NCBI RefSeq assembly: GCF_001039355.2
Contig: NW_019775500.1
Location: 171,559-235,558, forward strand
Length of the DNA stretch: 64,000 nt
DNA from: Lingula anatina
Lineage: Eukaryota > Brachiopoda > Lingulata > Lingulida > Lingulidae
Direction: 5' to 3'
Shown here: positions 37,257 through 50,500 of the stretch, piece after piece
Position numbering within the stretch: the stretch's first letter is position 1
Layout of the letters: each line of letters opens with the position of its first letter
Notes under the pieces: model-generated
Database searches by the model: none
The model's input: only the letters and a program-made list of their open reading frames with translations
Told to the model about the DNA's origin: nothing
Made by a program: the position numbers and the translations under genes

Positions 37257-37491
37257 TTACACCCTGTTCCTATGCCTAGATCAATCTAGCTGGATCGACC
37301 CATCTCCGAGGGGTTTCTCGCTAAATTGCTCTCAGCTTAAGTGTCTCTGATGTCTGGCATGCCTACTGAAGCTGTTAAGGGGTAATTGTTGTTTAGCATA
37401 AAGCTGTTTAAGCTGAAAGCAACTTAGCGAGAAACCCCTCGGAGATGGGTCGATCTTGTTAGATCTATCTAGGTATGGGAATGGGGTCTTA
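37257..37491. mobile_element. 235-bp MITE with about 80-bp terminal inverted repeats
   Basis: The left arm (37257-37338) and right arm (37409-37491) are inverted copies. The best-conserved stretch, GATCGACCCATCTCCGAGG followed by GGTTTCTCGCTAA, is identical in both. The internal loop is about 70 bp and noncoding. It is a different family from the GGGCTCATTCCC element that starts 150 bp further right. Confidence 0.8.
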
Positions 37492-37639
37492 GTTGTGTGC
37501 TTTATGTTCTTTTGTAGAATCCAATGAAAACATAATTGGCACAATGATATTGTGAACATTTATTGATCCAAATGAATGATTGACGAGGTCATTAAATCAT
37601 TTATGGTGGTATTCACTGAACTGAAACTGAGATGTTTAA

Positions 37640-37894
37640 GGGCCCATTCCCAATGAAATTATCATTCTATGTAGATGGATCCAGTTCCACAGGGACTCTC
37701 ACTGAATGCAATGAGATTAACTGATTAACATGCCCCTTCTGTTTCCAGTGTACTTGTGTTATCACTGGCTTTTCTGTATTATGCTCAAATCCAGGAGTAT
37801 GAGTGTTAATCTGTTTATCTGATTGTATGCAGCGAGAGTCCCTGCAGATTTTGATTGATCTACGTAGAATGATAGTTTCACTGGGAATGAGCCC
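37640..37894 (+). mobile_element. MITE 'GGGCTCATTCCC' family, copy C
   Basis: The element begins GGGCCCATTCCCAATGAAAT and ends GTTTCACTGGGAATGAGCC. It is 255 bp long with arms of about 55 bp (GATGGATCCAGTTCCACAGG on the left). TTTAA on the left and TAAAC on the right are possible remnants of a short target duplication. Same orientation as copy B. Confidence 0.85.
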
Positions 37895-38302
37895 TAAACA
37901 GGTACTCAGAACTAAAGAGACTGTCAGTTTTACATGTACTATATCAAACTTTAATGTATTTTGTAGATTAATGCAATGTGTTGAATACCTGCATGGCAGC
38001 TCATGAGATACTCTGTATACTGCTAACATGGCACAAGAACATTGGCACTTGTGTCAGTTTACAAACAGGGTAAACATTTGAGTGCTCATAATTATCTCGG
38101 AAATTAAACTTAGAGCAGGATTCAGTCGGATTTTCTTTTTGTTGGAAGATCACGTAATATATTAATTTGATCCATGGAATATAAATAACTGAACAGCACG
38201 AGTCATTTTATTTGAAAGGAGAGGTAGCAGTCCATAGCAATACAAAATGTTAAAAAGGCTATAAGCTGGTTAAGCTTATGTGACAAATTAACAGATGCTT
38301 AC

Positions 38303-38303
<1 letters not shown>

Positions 38304-38333
<30 letters not shown>
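38304..38333. repeat. (AAT)n microsatellite
   Basis: About ten uninterrupted trinucleotide units. Confidence 0.95.
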
Positions 38334-38602
38334 GTTTCTTATAACTACAATCTTCAAAATTACTACAATATTTAAATCTAAAACACTCATCAGAAATTAA
38401 CACTACTAAAAACTCAATATTATTAAAAAAATATATAAAAAATTTAAGAGCAATAGACAGATTTAAGAATTCTGCTTGTCTGTATGCTGTTCATTATGGA
38501 GTTATTAAGCTCTCCTTAAATCTGTTGTTATTTAGCCTTGAAAGAGTAAAAAAATATTTATTGTATTAGATCGATAATGAACAATTATTGACTTTGGGTG
38601 AC

Positions 38603-38697
38603 ATCACCTTGACAAATTATTGACCCAAAGCCGGTGTCATTGACCGACAATGAAGGCAGAGGTCAATTATCCAGGGTCAATAATTTGTCAAGATGAT
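38603..38697. repeat. Inverted repeat with about 24-bp arms
   Basis: CTTGACAAATTATTGACCC on the left and its exact reverse complement on the right enclose about 48 bp that itself contains further partial dyads. It is probably a small foldback element. Confidence 0.65.
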
Positions 38698-39021
38698 CGA
38701 AACTCTAAGTCTTTAGCCGTTTTGTTACATGGTTGCAAATTTTGAATACAAGTATTGACTGAAAAACACAAAGACAATGACTGTTTTGTTACTTGATTTC
38801 GAATTTTGAAAAAGACACACCCCATTGCTACTTAATGTTACAACCAACTGTCACAATGTCGTGATGTCAATAAAACATGCAATTATTTTCAATTTTTATC
38901 CATGGAATAATCACATTGTATTTAATAGAAGTGTGTGGATGTGTATTTAAAAACAAGATACATTGACTGTCCAAATTTGCCGTATAGATAGGTTTTTTAC
39001 GCTTTCATCTGATATAAGGTC

Positions 39022-39095
39022 TGGTGACCTTATGGCTAGCATGGAGAACTCTGAAGCCAGATGACCTAGGTTCGATCCCAAACAGTGCCAATCCA
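39022..39095 (+). mobile_element. tRNA-derived SINE head (pol III A and B boxes)
   Basis: A box-A-like TGGCTAGCATGG (39033-39044) is followed 24 bp later by a canonical box B, GGTTCGATCCC (39069-39079). This is the spacing of a tRNA-type pol III promoter. The flanks do not close into a proper acceptor stem by eye, so a SINE or decayed tRNA fits better than a functional tRNA. The 3' limit of the element is not clear. Confidence 0.5.
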
Positions 39096-39099
39096 TTTT

Positions 39100-42000
39100 C
39101 ATAAAATAATCCAAAACCTTTATTCACCTGTTGGAGGTCAATGTGATCTGATATTTGACCTGCACATGACTTCTTTCGACAAATCCAAATGAAATCTGTA
39201 GGCCTCAAAATTCCTGACCATGAAAAACATGGACACATGTCTTGAGTTGAAAATCAATCTTGAACCTTTGATATAAAAACGGTACATAGTCAACTTTTCA
39301 CTGATGTCACGCAATGCACATTTATTAATCCTGTATTATTTCTGAAAGTTAGCTCTTCTTAATGGGACATACATGAATTGCTAAAAGACCTCCAGTTACA
39401 TTTCATTAAATGGATCACGCCTCATCAGGTGATACACATTTTATAACCTGGCAGTAATTGAAGGATTTATGCCCGTTTGGTTTGAATGAGAAATAATTAC
39501 CATGTACACTTAGCTCATGCTTGATCTGTATCTCCCACCTTGTAGTGATGTTCACATTGCTTTTAGCAGGTTTTATCTTCAGTATGGTACTTAAGTCTTA
39601 CATCAACATGCAACATGTGTGATGACTGATTGTCTGTCACAGTTACATGCAGTGATTACTGTGATTACTCTGGGAAAGGAGTCAAACTGGGAATTCTACT
39701 TACATTAGTGAGCTTTGGTTAAAAAAAAGAATGGTTATTTGTTGTAACTCTTTCAAATATCTTCCATTAAGTCTGTTTACGCTGTAGTTAGGATGATCAG
39801 TCCAAAAACAGGACCATCAAGAACTTTGTTTTGTTCTAAATATATCTGTTTCCTTGAGTTGGGATTGCTCAGACTGATAGAATTCTTTGAAAAAGATCCA
39901 GCTTTGAAAGATGCAAATTAAGAAAAGGATTTGAGCGAGTTATTTCTGGACCTAAACACTGTCTGAGCACGGGATAATTTAGATTGTAGTTGATGCAAAA
40001 GGCTTTGTTTTTGTTATTGGTAAAATTGATTTTGTTCAGATGAATGACTTATCACAGTGTCCTGGCGGAGTTGGAATTCTGCAGCTCTAAGGACAATCAG
40101 TTCAATTGAGAAGCTGGAGGTTTGCTTACAGCCATTCATCATTGTCTGTGAAAATAGATAATACTATAGAATTCTGTCAGCAAAGAAGAATATGTCAACA
40201 GATTTGAGCTGTTAAGACATTTAATGTCAAAATGCTCCAGAAATAAACTAAACCTGATTAAGCTGTGCATTTTTTACTCTGGTTGAGAGACTGAAAAGCA
40301 CTGCTGGTATTAAACCAGCTTTGGGTGTGGGTCTGCAGTAAGGGGTGTGTGTGTGCTCCCTTTCACAATGTACTAATCAGAATTAATGTGGGGAACTGGC
40401 TGCATAAGCCAAGCAAAGGGTGGTGGTTGTTTGGGTGGAGGGGGGGGAGGGGAGAAGGGGAAGGGGCTAGTTACTCTTATGAAATATTTGGGCAATAAGT
40501 TGTCAATCTCAACCTGGAGCAGTACAGAAAACTTGGCTTCTCAATGTGACAAGGTTTTTCAGTTGTGTTAGAGTGAGGCAGATCAAGATTGAATCTGCAA
40601 TTGTTTTTATGCAGTTTTGATACAGTGAGATGCATTACTAATGTTACAACATAGAAATGATTGAAAAATTATTTTCAAGCATGATTAAAATATTTACTTT
40701 TCCTAAAACTCCAGGTTGGTGTATTGTTTGAATTTTTTTTTTTTTTTTTGGTGGGGGAGGGGGGGAGGTAAAATCATCATTTTTGGTTTCAAGATTTTCT
40801 CAGTCACCAGAACAGCTGTCAATACAGTTCAAAGAACATTTAGTAATATTTGGAAAACACTAATAATAGATAGATGGTATTTTCCTTGACGGTCTTTCTG
40901 AAGTTACTTTGGGAAAATAGTCTTTTCTTTAGTGGTATTCTGCCTACCTATGGCCATATCTTTGAAACAGAAGGTATGGTCAGAAATCTGAGATAAAGTT
41001 TTTGGTCTCCAGATGTTTCTCACCATTTACTCGAAAAATTTCATGATTTTCTCTCAGATGGTTTTAATAAGAAAGTGTGCTTCAAAATTGACTGTGGTAG
41101 CTTCCAATAATAGAAAAGGGATTGAAAGGCCAAGAAAGCTTTGGGGAAGAATCCAGGTGAGACTGGCATTTTAGCTTGTTAATAGTCGATCTCTTATCCT
41201 TAGAATATAATTAGGGTTTTTCTACTAATGGTTTGCCAGGTGTAAACTAGCTTCATGTCATTCATGAAGGGAAATAAGCCAAAATTTAAAGCTAAATATA
41301 GCCAACAGACTTAATCTACCAAAAACTGATTACCAACTTAGTCATTTGATAAAACCAATTGACTGAGTTATTTGATTAAAAAAATGAATATTTCAGGAGG
41401 ACAGTTTTATCTTTTTATATATTAAATAGAAGATTGAATAAAAGGGTGAAGAATAACCCCTGGATCATGATAAATGACAAAAGTAATTAAGTACTTAGGT
41501 ATTTAAGTGCAGATGGAAGTCTAGTCCTTAAACTGAAAACCATGAAAGTCATCAAACTGGAAGTGAACATTTGACTAGACATGCTAGAATTATTTAAAAC
41601 CCAGCAATTGCATCCAATGAAAAGAGAATGCCTCAGCGCGTGCAGCTTGCACTGAGGAATGGTTTGGGTCACTGTTGCAAAAGGAAGCTGATTAAACCTT
41701 GGTTCAATAACAAAGTGGCTTGTCCTGTCAATAGGAAATTGGCGTGTCACTAGAGTCCTGTCGCTTTCAGAATCACATCAACAGGCAAATATTGGTCTGA
41801 AAGCTTTTGTCTGTCATCTGTACGCCTGTCACAAAGAAAGAGTCTCTGGCCGTGATTGAGGACACTTTGCCTGATTACCATGTTCTGAAATTTCCTGAGA
41901 CTTATTGGCCAGTTTTACCCATTTTTATTGCTGCACCTTTCACCTCTGTGTGGCAAGTTTTGAGGATCTGTTCAATACAGACGTGAAATGACATGCAAAG

Positions 42001-44361
42001 AATGATTTGCAGTGGTTTATTTTATAAAAATATAAATATATATATTTGCTGTTGATGAAACTGCCACATCTACATTTTAACAGATTCTGGTATGTCAAAC
42101 CAGGGAAATATATTGTAGACATAATTCCCTGGTCAAACTTACCATTTCCATTGCAACAGCATTAATTGATTCATTAATTTATTTGATAGCATGTACAGTA
42201 TTTTATGTAGACTTGGTGTTTGATCATCAGGATGATAATATTATGGTGTAGAATGAATATTTACTCTTAAAACAAGATGGTAAATTGTTCATTTAACAAG
42301 TTGAACATGGTTACACTTAATAAGGTTTTTATAATTATATTTATCAGATATTTTGTGACTGTTCATACTTTCCTGCAGATAGATTCCTGGGTTTTAAGAG
42401 GCCTATTTTTGTAGTTAAAACCTCAAAAATAAAAAGGTCACAATAATGAGTTTGAGTTGCATCTTCAAACGTTTTATTCTTTGATTAAGATATCAACTTA
42501 GCAACTGCTTTTTTAGAATGATAAGATGTTTTTAATCAGAGTAATGGCATGTTGAACTTCACGCTGTGTCATCACTAATTGGTAACCAGACCATATATTA
42601 TTTAAGTTGTCAGTCTCAGTATTTATAGATGAACACGAGATAGGTTGACTCCTCGCAGCTTCTTATTAGTACTGAATACGGTACCCTGTCTACCATCCTT
42701 AACACAGTCTTTGACTTATTGATAAAAAGGTAGTCCTGAAATACCCTGATTATTTTTTTCTGTATTTTCTTCTCAGATTGTACCTTTAGGTATGCCCTCT
42801 GTCATGCAAGTACTTTCTATGTAAACTTACCCTTTTCTCAAAATCAGTCAAATGTCAGAAAGACAATTCCAGAGTGTATTTGTTTCTATGATTGTGATGT
42901 TGGTTTAAAGAAAATGGATTGATAAGCTTTTGGATGTGATTTGACAGGCCATTACCTTTCCCAGAATGCCCACGTCACAACTGCCCTTTTTAAGAAGAAA
43001 AGTCTCAGTGACAGGCCGCTTAAAATTTTTCGGTAAGATTGCGTTTATAACCATTTAAGACAAAAACGGAAGGCTGCTGTCATGACTGAGCATCACGGTG
43101 GGACATTGGACAAGAAAGCACTGGATTCATGACTTAGGTCACTTCTTGGGACTCGTATCAGGTAATGAAGTTATAGGAGCAAGGCAAAACCACAGTGAAG
43201 GTATAAGAATAGATTTCTCAGGGCACTGGTTGAGATTTAGACAAGAGTGCTGATATAATGTTACAATAAATTGAAGCTCTAAAACTGTAGAAAGTTCTGA
43301 AATGCTCTGAAAACAGGCATGATGGCAAATTCAAATAATCACTTCAACATTCATTTAATTGTTGAATTCCAGGTATGTAAAAAAAAGTCTAAAAATGTGT
43401 TTCACAACTGCTTGAAGTTTGTACAGCTGTCTTTGTGTTTGATTTATCACATGGATTCTAAGAAATGTTTTTTCACAAAGTGATATAAAAATATTCTTGG
43501 TGAATACGAGAGCTGCCATTCATCAGTCTGGTTAAAATGTATTATACCCTTTTGCTTTGTTTTAATGAAGTTAACTGGCAGTGGACTGCCAGCTTTGTCT
43601 TCTGTCCTAAGATTTTGAAATACTGGCAATTTATCACTGAAGTAACAAGTAGTTTAACTTGAATGTCGTCCATCTGGTGAAGTCATTATGAGTTAATGTG
43701 TACAGTAATGTATATCTTTAGCCATTTGTTTCTGTATTCATGCTCCTTCAACAGTTGGTCTATGCTGGCTGATTGCAATACAAATGGTGATTTCCTCAAC
43801 TCTCTTATTAAATCACTTGGACATCTTTGATTTTCCAGCTGAATACTTGCATGGTAAGTTTGGCATATGAAGAACAAGGTACATGTATTTCTGTCAGCTG
43901 ACAATTGATAATATCATTTCTCTGAAATGATCAATTGATATTTTGTCTCAGAGGTATTTAATCCTCTAGGACTAGAACAAAGAGCGTGCCACTGTCATCA
44001 CACATTTCATCAACTGTCAATATATTAGGAGAATAATAAGAATTTCTGCGGACAATTTCCAATGTTTAGAGTTCAGAAAAAGTAGTGAGCATGAATATTA
44101 TCGTTGGACAATAGGTAGCACCCATTACATCAAACAGAACCAAAGTAAACTGAATCATCCAAGGTAGCCAAAAGTCTATGAGATTTGGGAGGGGGGGGGG
44201 GTATGGAAGAGAGGGTGGTCAGAAAGCAAGTGAAGGCTGACAAAATTTAAGAATCCAGGAATATTTTTCTGGTTATTTTCTCTCAAGTTCTGTCAAATTA
44301 CAATCCATTGCAGAACCGTTAATTTATGAATTCATCTTGTCACTTTCATATTGCTTTATAA
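39100..44361. other. Intergenic, no gene recognised
   Basis: AT-rich DNA with G-rich homopolymer patches (about 40425-40470 and 40750-40770). No exon with recognisable protein sequence is seen. Confidence 0.4.
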
Positions 44362-44507
44362 GGGCTCATACCCAATAAAAAACTATCATTCTATGTTTAT
44401 CAATCCAAATGGGGACTTTCAGCATTGAGTAGGAAACAGAAAAAGAGTGCATTCCTGTGGAGTTGAATTGATTTATGTAGAACGATAGTTTCATTGGAAA
44501 TGAGCCC
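44362..44507. mobile_element. MITE 'GGGCTCATTCCC' family, copy D (internally deleted)
   Basis: The element begins GGGCTCATACCCAATAAAAA and ends GTTTCATTGGAAATGAGCCC. It is only 146 bp, lacking about 100 bp of the interior present in copies A-C. TA lies at both outer ends if the element is taken as AGGGCTC...GAGCCCT, a possible TA target duplication. Confidence 0.75.
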
Positions 44508-46054
44508 TTAGACAGCATTCGCGATACTTTTTCATGTTCTCATAGGACATTATACAGTGGCGACAGCCTCGTTTTATGCTAGGTTCTAGGTCATTTTACA
44601 AGTTGGATCAACTAAGGTGATAACGGTAAGAAGGTCAATGTTCTCAGAAAATGAGCACACACCCCCTTTTAAAATTGCTGATTACAGGCCTGACATGGGT
44701 ATTTCTTTATCAACAGTGACAGACTTGCTGGGGAATGTGTTCACCATAAACTAGTGTTTAGCAGCTAATTTTTACAATTCACTTAACCAGCTATCTTCCA
44801 ATCAGTTCAGGTGAGTCAGCTTATTACCCAGTCTTATTCTTTCTCTAAGGTTAATAAGCTGAACTTTGTTCACATAGACTATAAAAAATACTCGTGGTGT
44901 ATTAAAAACTAAAAAAACATTTTTGTTGGATTTGTAGCCTTTCTGATATTGAAACAGGTTTTTAATGTGTCAAAAATTAAAAATAGAATTGAAATAGAAA
45001 TGTGCTATTTTTAGCATTTATATCTACATCTTGATAAATGTGAATTATGTGGAATTTAACAAAATGTTATGATACATTTATTCCTTGATCATATTATTCA
45101 AGGATTTCTTTGGAATGCTGGAAATTTTTCATATGGTATAAATTTCCCTATGCCAATCTCCTTTTCAGATTGATAGAGAAAGCAATTTTGTATCTTTTAT
45201 TTTCATTTGACAGAATTATTTCATTGATTTTTTTCCTTTTTATGCCCAATCAGAAAAATATACGAAAAGTGCAATATTCTCCTAGTTAATTCTCTTGGCT
45301 TCATTTATTATTATATCTGATTGTGTGTCAACTAAGGGGAATTCTGTCTAAGATGGAACTTTCATCTCTAATCAGCAAAGACTAAAAGATGTGGAGATTC
45401 TCTGGGATTGGTTTATATGTACTACATTTTGAAATGGCAGTTTTGTCACAGATGATCAACTGTGACAGCGTCATTTGCACTGTTCAAAGGATAAAGTACA
45501 TTGGTGCTTGTGCTCTAAGTAATTTACATAGGAATAAGATTACAGGTGTGTTTTAGTTTTTCCAATTGTTTGCTACTAAAATTCAGTACGTTTCTAGGCA
45601 GTTTTTCTTTTCTGAGTAAAATGAAGATAATTCTCTTTCATACTTAGAAATAATTTGTTTTTGTAAATAAGGATATACTCTCCTTTCAATTATCATGCTT
45701 GTGCATGTGTGCTTGTACAAATGCGTGTATGAATGATGCACATACACGTGTTCTTGTGAATATTATGTCTGAGTGAGTGAGAAAACTACTTGAAAAATAG
45801 ACAAGAACTGTAACTGATAGTCTAGTAGCTATTTGATTTTATTTTCCAATGTAACCTTTCATTTTCTCAAACAACAGTGAAACACTGGAGTAGCAGTTCA
45901 TCTTTGTAAAACATTTTGTCATTTTCCTGTTTACCAATCTTGTTTAAAAGGAGTTATGAAGTTAAGTTTATTTGTTTTAATTTGTCATGAAAAGATGAAA
46001 ATGTACTAGAGGAGGAGGGAAAAGCTTTTTGATTAAACTAAGACTTAAAAAAGA

Positions 46055-46372
46055 AATAAAGCACCTGCACAACACTCTAGAAACTATTTGCACAAGTGTT
46101 TCTAATTACTCATTACATTGCATGGTGTTAAAAATTGGTTATTTTCAGGATAGTGTAAAACAGGTATTTTGCTGAACTTCTGATTATATTTCTTCAATTT
46201 AGATGAACACTGAAAAAAATAAAGCACATGCACAACACTAGAACCTTTTGGCACAATTGTTTCAAATTACTCATTACATTGCATGGTGTTAAAAATTGGT
46301 TATTTTCAGGATAGTGTAAAACAGGTATTATGCTGCACCTCTGATTATATCTCTTCAATTTAGATGAACACA
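46055..46372 (+). repeat. Tandem duplication with a 161-163-bp period
   Basis: Two adjacent copies share long identical runs, for example TTACTCATTACATTGCATGG and GGTTATTTTCAGGATAGTG, at an offset of 161 bp. A few substitutions and small indels separate them. It is noncoding and lies about 1.1 kb upstream of the guanylate cyclase coding start. Confidence 0.85.
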
Positions 46373-47513
46373 TCAGACTTGATCTCCAGTGTGTAGGCTT
46401 AGAGACTTTGTAATTTATGATCTGGTCTCATTTAAAAGCTGATATTTGTACTTCATTGCTTAAAAGCAATAATTGTCAGATACGTTACTCCTTGTTAGCA
46501 TCAAGATCCATCATCACTTATGTATGGTCCACTTAGAATTGCTCCTTGGGGACCAATCAATTATATCTAGAAAAACAATTTAAGTTTACTCGATCTTTCC
46601 TCTTTTCTTGCACTAAAAGTTTTGAATCAAACACATGCATATAATGAGTGCAAAAATGCATACATTCATTACAGTAAATTGAGTATTTGTACCAGTGTCA
46701 TAGATACCTTGTATATTGCTTTCACTCTACTCTAGAGTATACTTGGCATCCCCTATCTCTCAGATGTATTTTACAGAAAAATTGAAACTTGATTGATTGT
46801 GACATCAATTTGAAGGGTAATAGCTTCTTCCACACTGAATGTTATAAGATAAAATGAAATCAAGAAGTTAATGGGTTGGTAGATGTAACTGAAGTCTCAG
46901 GAGTGTGTTTTCTTTCTCATTGATACACCAAGGTTAATAACACTGACAAACTTTGTCTCCAGAGGTTCTTTAACCCGTAACATCAATAAGCCATTATCAA
47001 GTATGTTCAACCCAAGTGTCCAAAATCACTCCAGGAAAAAAAATTGATGAAGTTACATAATAGGATGTAAACTCATTCTCGGTGCCTGTAAACTCCTGGT
47101 AATGCTTTTTTTGATAACATTGATGTTCATGCCACACGCAGAATATGCTGCACATAGATCCCAATGGGCAGAAGTCAATTTGCAATAGTTTCAGAGGGCT
47201 TGGTAATTGAAAAATTAAAGCAAATGTGATCCATAGACATAAAGGATTCTTAATTAAAAAGTTTATAATCTGTTTAAATGAACACCATCACAGTTCCATT
47301 ACTGTATTTCTTGTAATTAACTTCCTTATATTTGTAGTGAATCACAAAAAGTGGTTTGATAAGGCCACTGAACTTAAAAGTTGTAAAGTACACATAATTA
47401 CATGTTATTAATCATTTCAGATAAATGAAATATGCATCGTTTTCTTGTAAATATTTGATGATATTTGTAACATATAATAATTGTCCTTAAACTCACATTA
47501 TTCAATGTTTCAG

Positions 47514-50500
47514 ATAGGTTCTAACAAACCAACGACATGTATGGTATGTTACTGGAAAGCATTCAGTATTTCATTCAGTCCAGTTACGGGGAAGACAAAT
47601 GGATGATGGTCTTGGAGCATGCTGGGATGAAAAACGAAGTCTTCTCAACGCACACAGTTTACCCTGACAACAGCATGCATAACATTGCCAGTGCATGTTC
47701 AGAAGTTCTGAAAGACGGAACAGTGGATGAATATTTGCAATACTTTGGCAAGTGCTTTGTAAAATTTTTCAGCCATTATGGTTACGACAAGATTGTCCGT
47801 GTCTCAGGAAGATACTACTGTGATTTCTTACATGGCATTGATAACTTACACGAGATGCTCAGGTTTGGATTCCCAAAACTCATCACACCTTCGTTCTGTG
47901 TGGAACAGATTGATAAAAAAGGGTGTGTATTAAACTATGTGACCAAGAGGTTTGGTTTCACTCACTATGTGGTTGGTCAGCTTCAAGCAATTGGAAAGAA
48001 ATTTTATGGTTTGGATGTTGATGTTAAAGTAATATCAGAAAAAAAGACCTCTCCCAGGGGGCTACATGTAAAGTATCGCCTCAATTTTGAGAACAGCGTG
48101 TATTGTGAAGCCAAGTCAATCAGCAGTATAAGGCAGTTGCCTAAAGATTTGGCCTTCGTGAGGAGTGATATTTTTTTCAAGGTAAGTTGATTGGAAGTTA
48201 TTTGATAAAAAGTCATATCAAGGTGTCAAAACTTGAAGAAGTATATTCTGTTAGTTATATTGATACATGTGCCTTTAAAGAGAAAATGTGTTTTTTTTTT
48301 TTTTTTTGGTACCTTAGATATTCTTATTTCATGTTTATATTCTGTGCTTCCCAAAAGCATATTTCTAGTTCCTCTATCCTCTACATATAATAACATCAGT
48401 ATACCTGAGTGAAAACTCCATTTTAACATGTTGTGAATTTGCAAGCAGTACATGTAATCCATCTTTTCATTTAGACCAGGTGAAGAAATGGGTGGTCTTA
48501 TAAACATATATTTATATGATTATAATCATATTTTGAAGCTTGATAAAGTGATCATCATTGTTGAGAATACCTGGAAATTTTATCTTTTGTTTTGGGCAAA
48601 ATACTGTGGTTCCTGCAAGTGTTTTTCTCAATTCAGTTTAAGATGGGGGAATGTACAGAGTTAACTTCTGTACAGTTAATGGTGCTGGTGTTTTAAATGG
48701 TCTCTCTGTTTTTTTATCAGAATTGCTTTTATATGTGTTTTATGTGTTTACATAAAGCAAGTTGTGTGGTGCATTGTCAATTTATGGCTGGAATACATTA
48801 CACTTAAACACATGTAAAATGGTGAGGACAACATTAAACTCGCTAGATTAAAATTAACTTTTGATCTGAAGGATGCAGTTAATCAACTATGAAAAACTTT
48901 TCAGTAATGAAAAATATTAAAAATTTGGCAGGATTTTCCTTTTCGTTACAAAGACTACTTCATGTCCACAAATCCTTTTACCAATCATGCTGTATAACAA
49001 AACATTTAAAGCAATTTTATTTTATATTAATGGTGTGTGCTGCACTAAAGTTGTCTCTGGTAAAATAAGACTAATTCAACACAGAGGGGACCAGATCATA
49101 CTACCATTAAACCTACGCTAAATGGCAATTTGTTATGAGGGGGTAATCCTCAGTATCACCAATTTGGCATAAGTGGCTTATAATGTGCAGTTTTTAGCTC
49201 AAATAGATGCAAATGATTTATTGAGCCGAATCAACATGTCATATTATTTCACCCAAAGTCAAGGCGATAGCAGAGGTCGTGAAATAGAAAAAGTTTAAAA
49301 TGCCAGCAATTGATGCTAATATATAAGTAAATGTATTAATGTGCTGCTGTGCCCTTATCAAGAACACCCTTGGGTTAAATGCAAATTTTAAGTGGCAATA
49401 TAATTTATAGATGCCAAAAGCTGAGATTGAAGAGAAAATAAATATGAATAAGAAGATGGGGGAACAAGAAACGTGCTATTGCTGTGTTAAAAAAAAAAAG
49501 AAGATTTTTCAAAGTAAAATTGTATGTGTAGTTTGCTCTTATATCTGTTCTTTGTTCTAATGCACCATAGTGTTTATTGTCAGCTTCGCATCTGCGGACC
49601 CCCCCTCCCTCTTCAAATATTCCTGATCTGCCCCTGGACTGGAGTTAAAATAAAAAAAGTTATTGTCAATCAAATATATTTTTTTTACTGTCCATTCCTC
49701 TGTGTGTATTTAGGTGTTTCCGTTTAGTCTGGTGTTTGGCTGTGATATGGTAGTAACCAAAATAGGACGATGTCTTCAGAAATTGTTTCCGGGAGATGGT
49801 CTGGTCGACCAACCTGTCTCAAGTGTGTTCAAACTCAGGAGACCTATCATGGCATTTTCTTGGGAAAATGTAAGTACCTCTAACAATCTCCTTCTTTCAA
49901 GTGAGTGTATTGGGTGGAACAGTTCTGATTTTGTTGGGTGTTACAGACTTAAGTATGTTAGTCAAGTCTTGTACAAACCACATGATCAAATATGTAAAGG
50001 TGTCTGATTTTTAGTGCACTCTCATAGTTTGAGGGATGCAGTTTTTTCCCCTCAACCCAATTCTATAAACTCATCCAATACTCTCAAGCGATCAAATTTT
50101 TTAATAAATGATACTAATCACTTGTTAATGTTAGACTACAGTTGTGTCAACTGGTCAATCACATTCAGTACTCGTGTATGTGTCTTGTTTTTTGTAAGAA
50201 TAACTTTGATGTCTCTGCATTTGTAATAGATCTACTCATTCATCTAAAACAACTCGAACTGAGTGCAAAATATTACTGGCAGGATGACTGATCAGCAGTA
50301 ACTGCACTACAAATCATTAAATGGGTTCTCGCCTTTCCATCAGAGCATCCAGTCTTTGACATTGTGGTTTTTCATAAATAAGTTGTTTGTGGTCTTTTGC
50401 TGACATAACATGCAGAGCAGTGCCACAATGTAGTGTGTTTGTTGTGATGTAAACAATATATATGTTATATAGGGTGTTGGAATCCTTTATAGTAATAATG

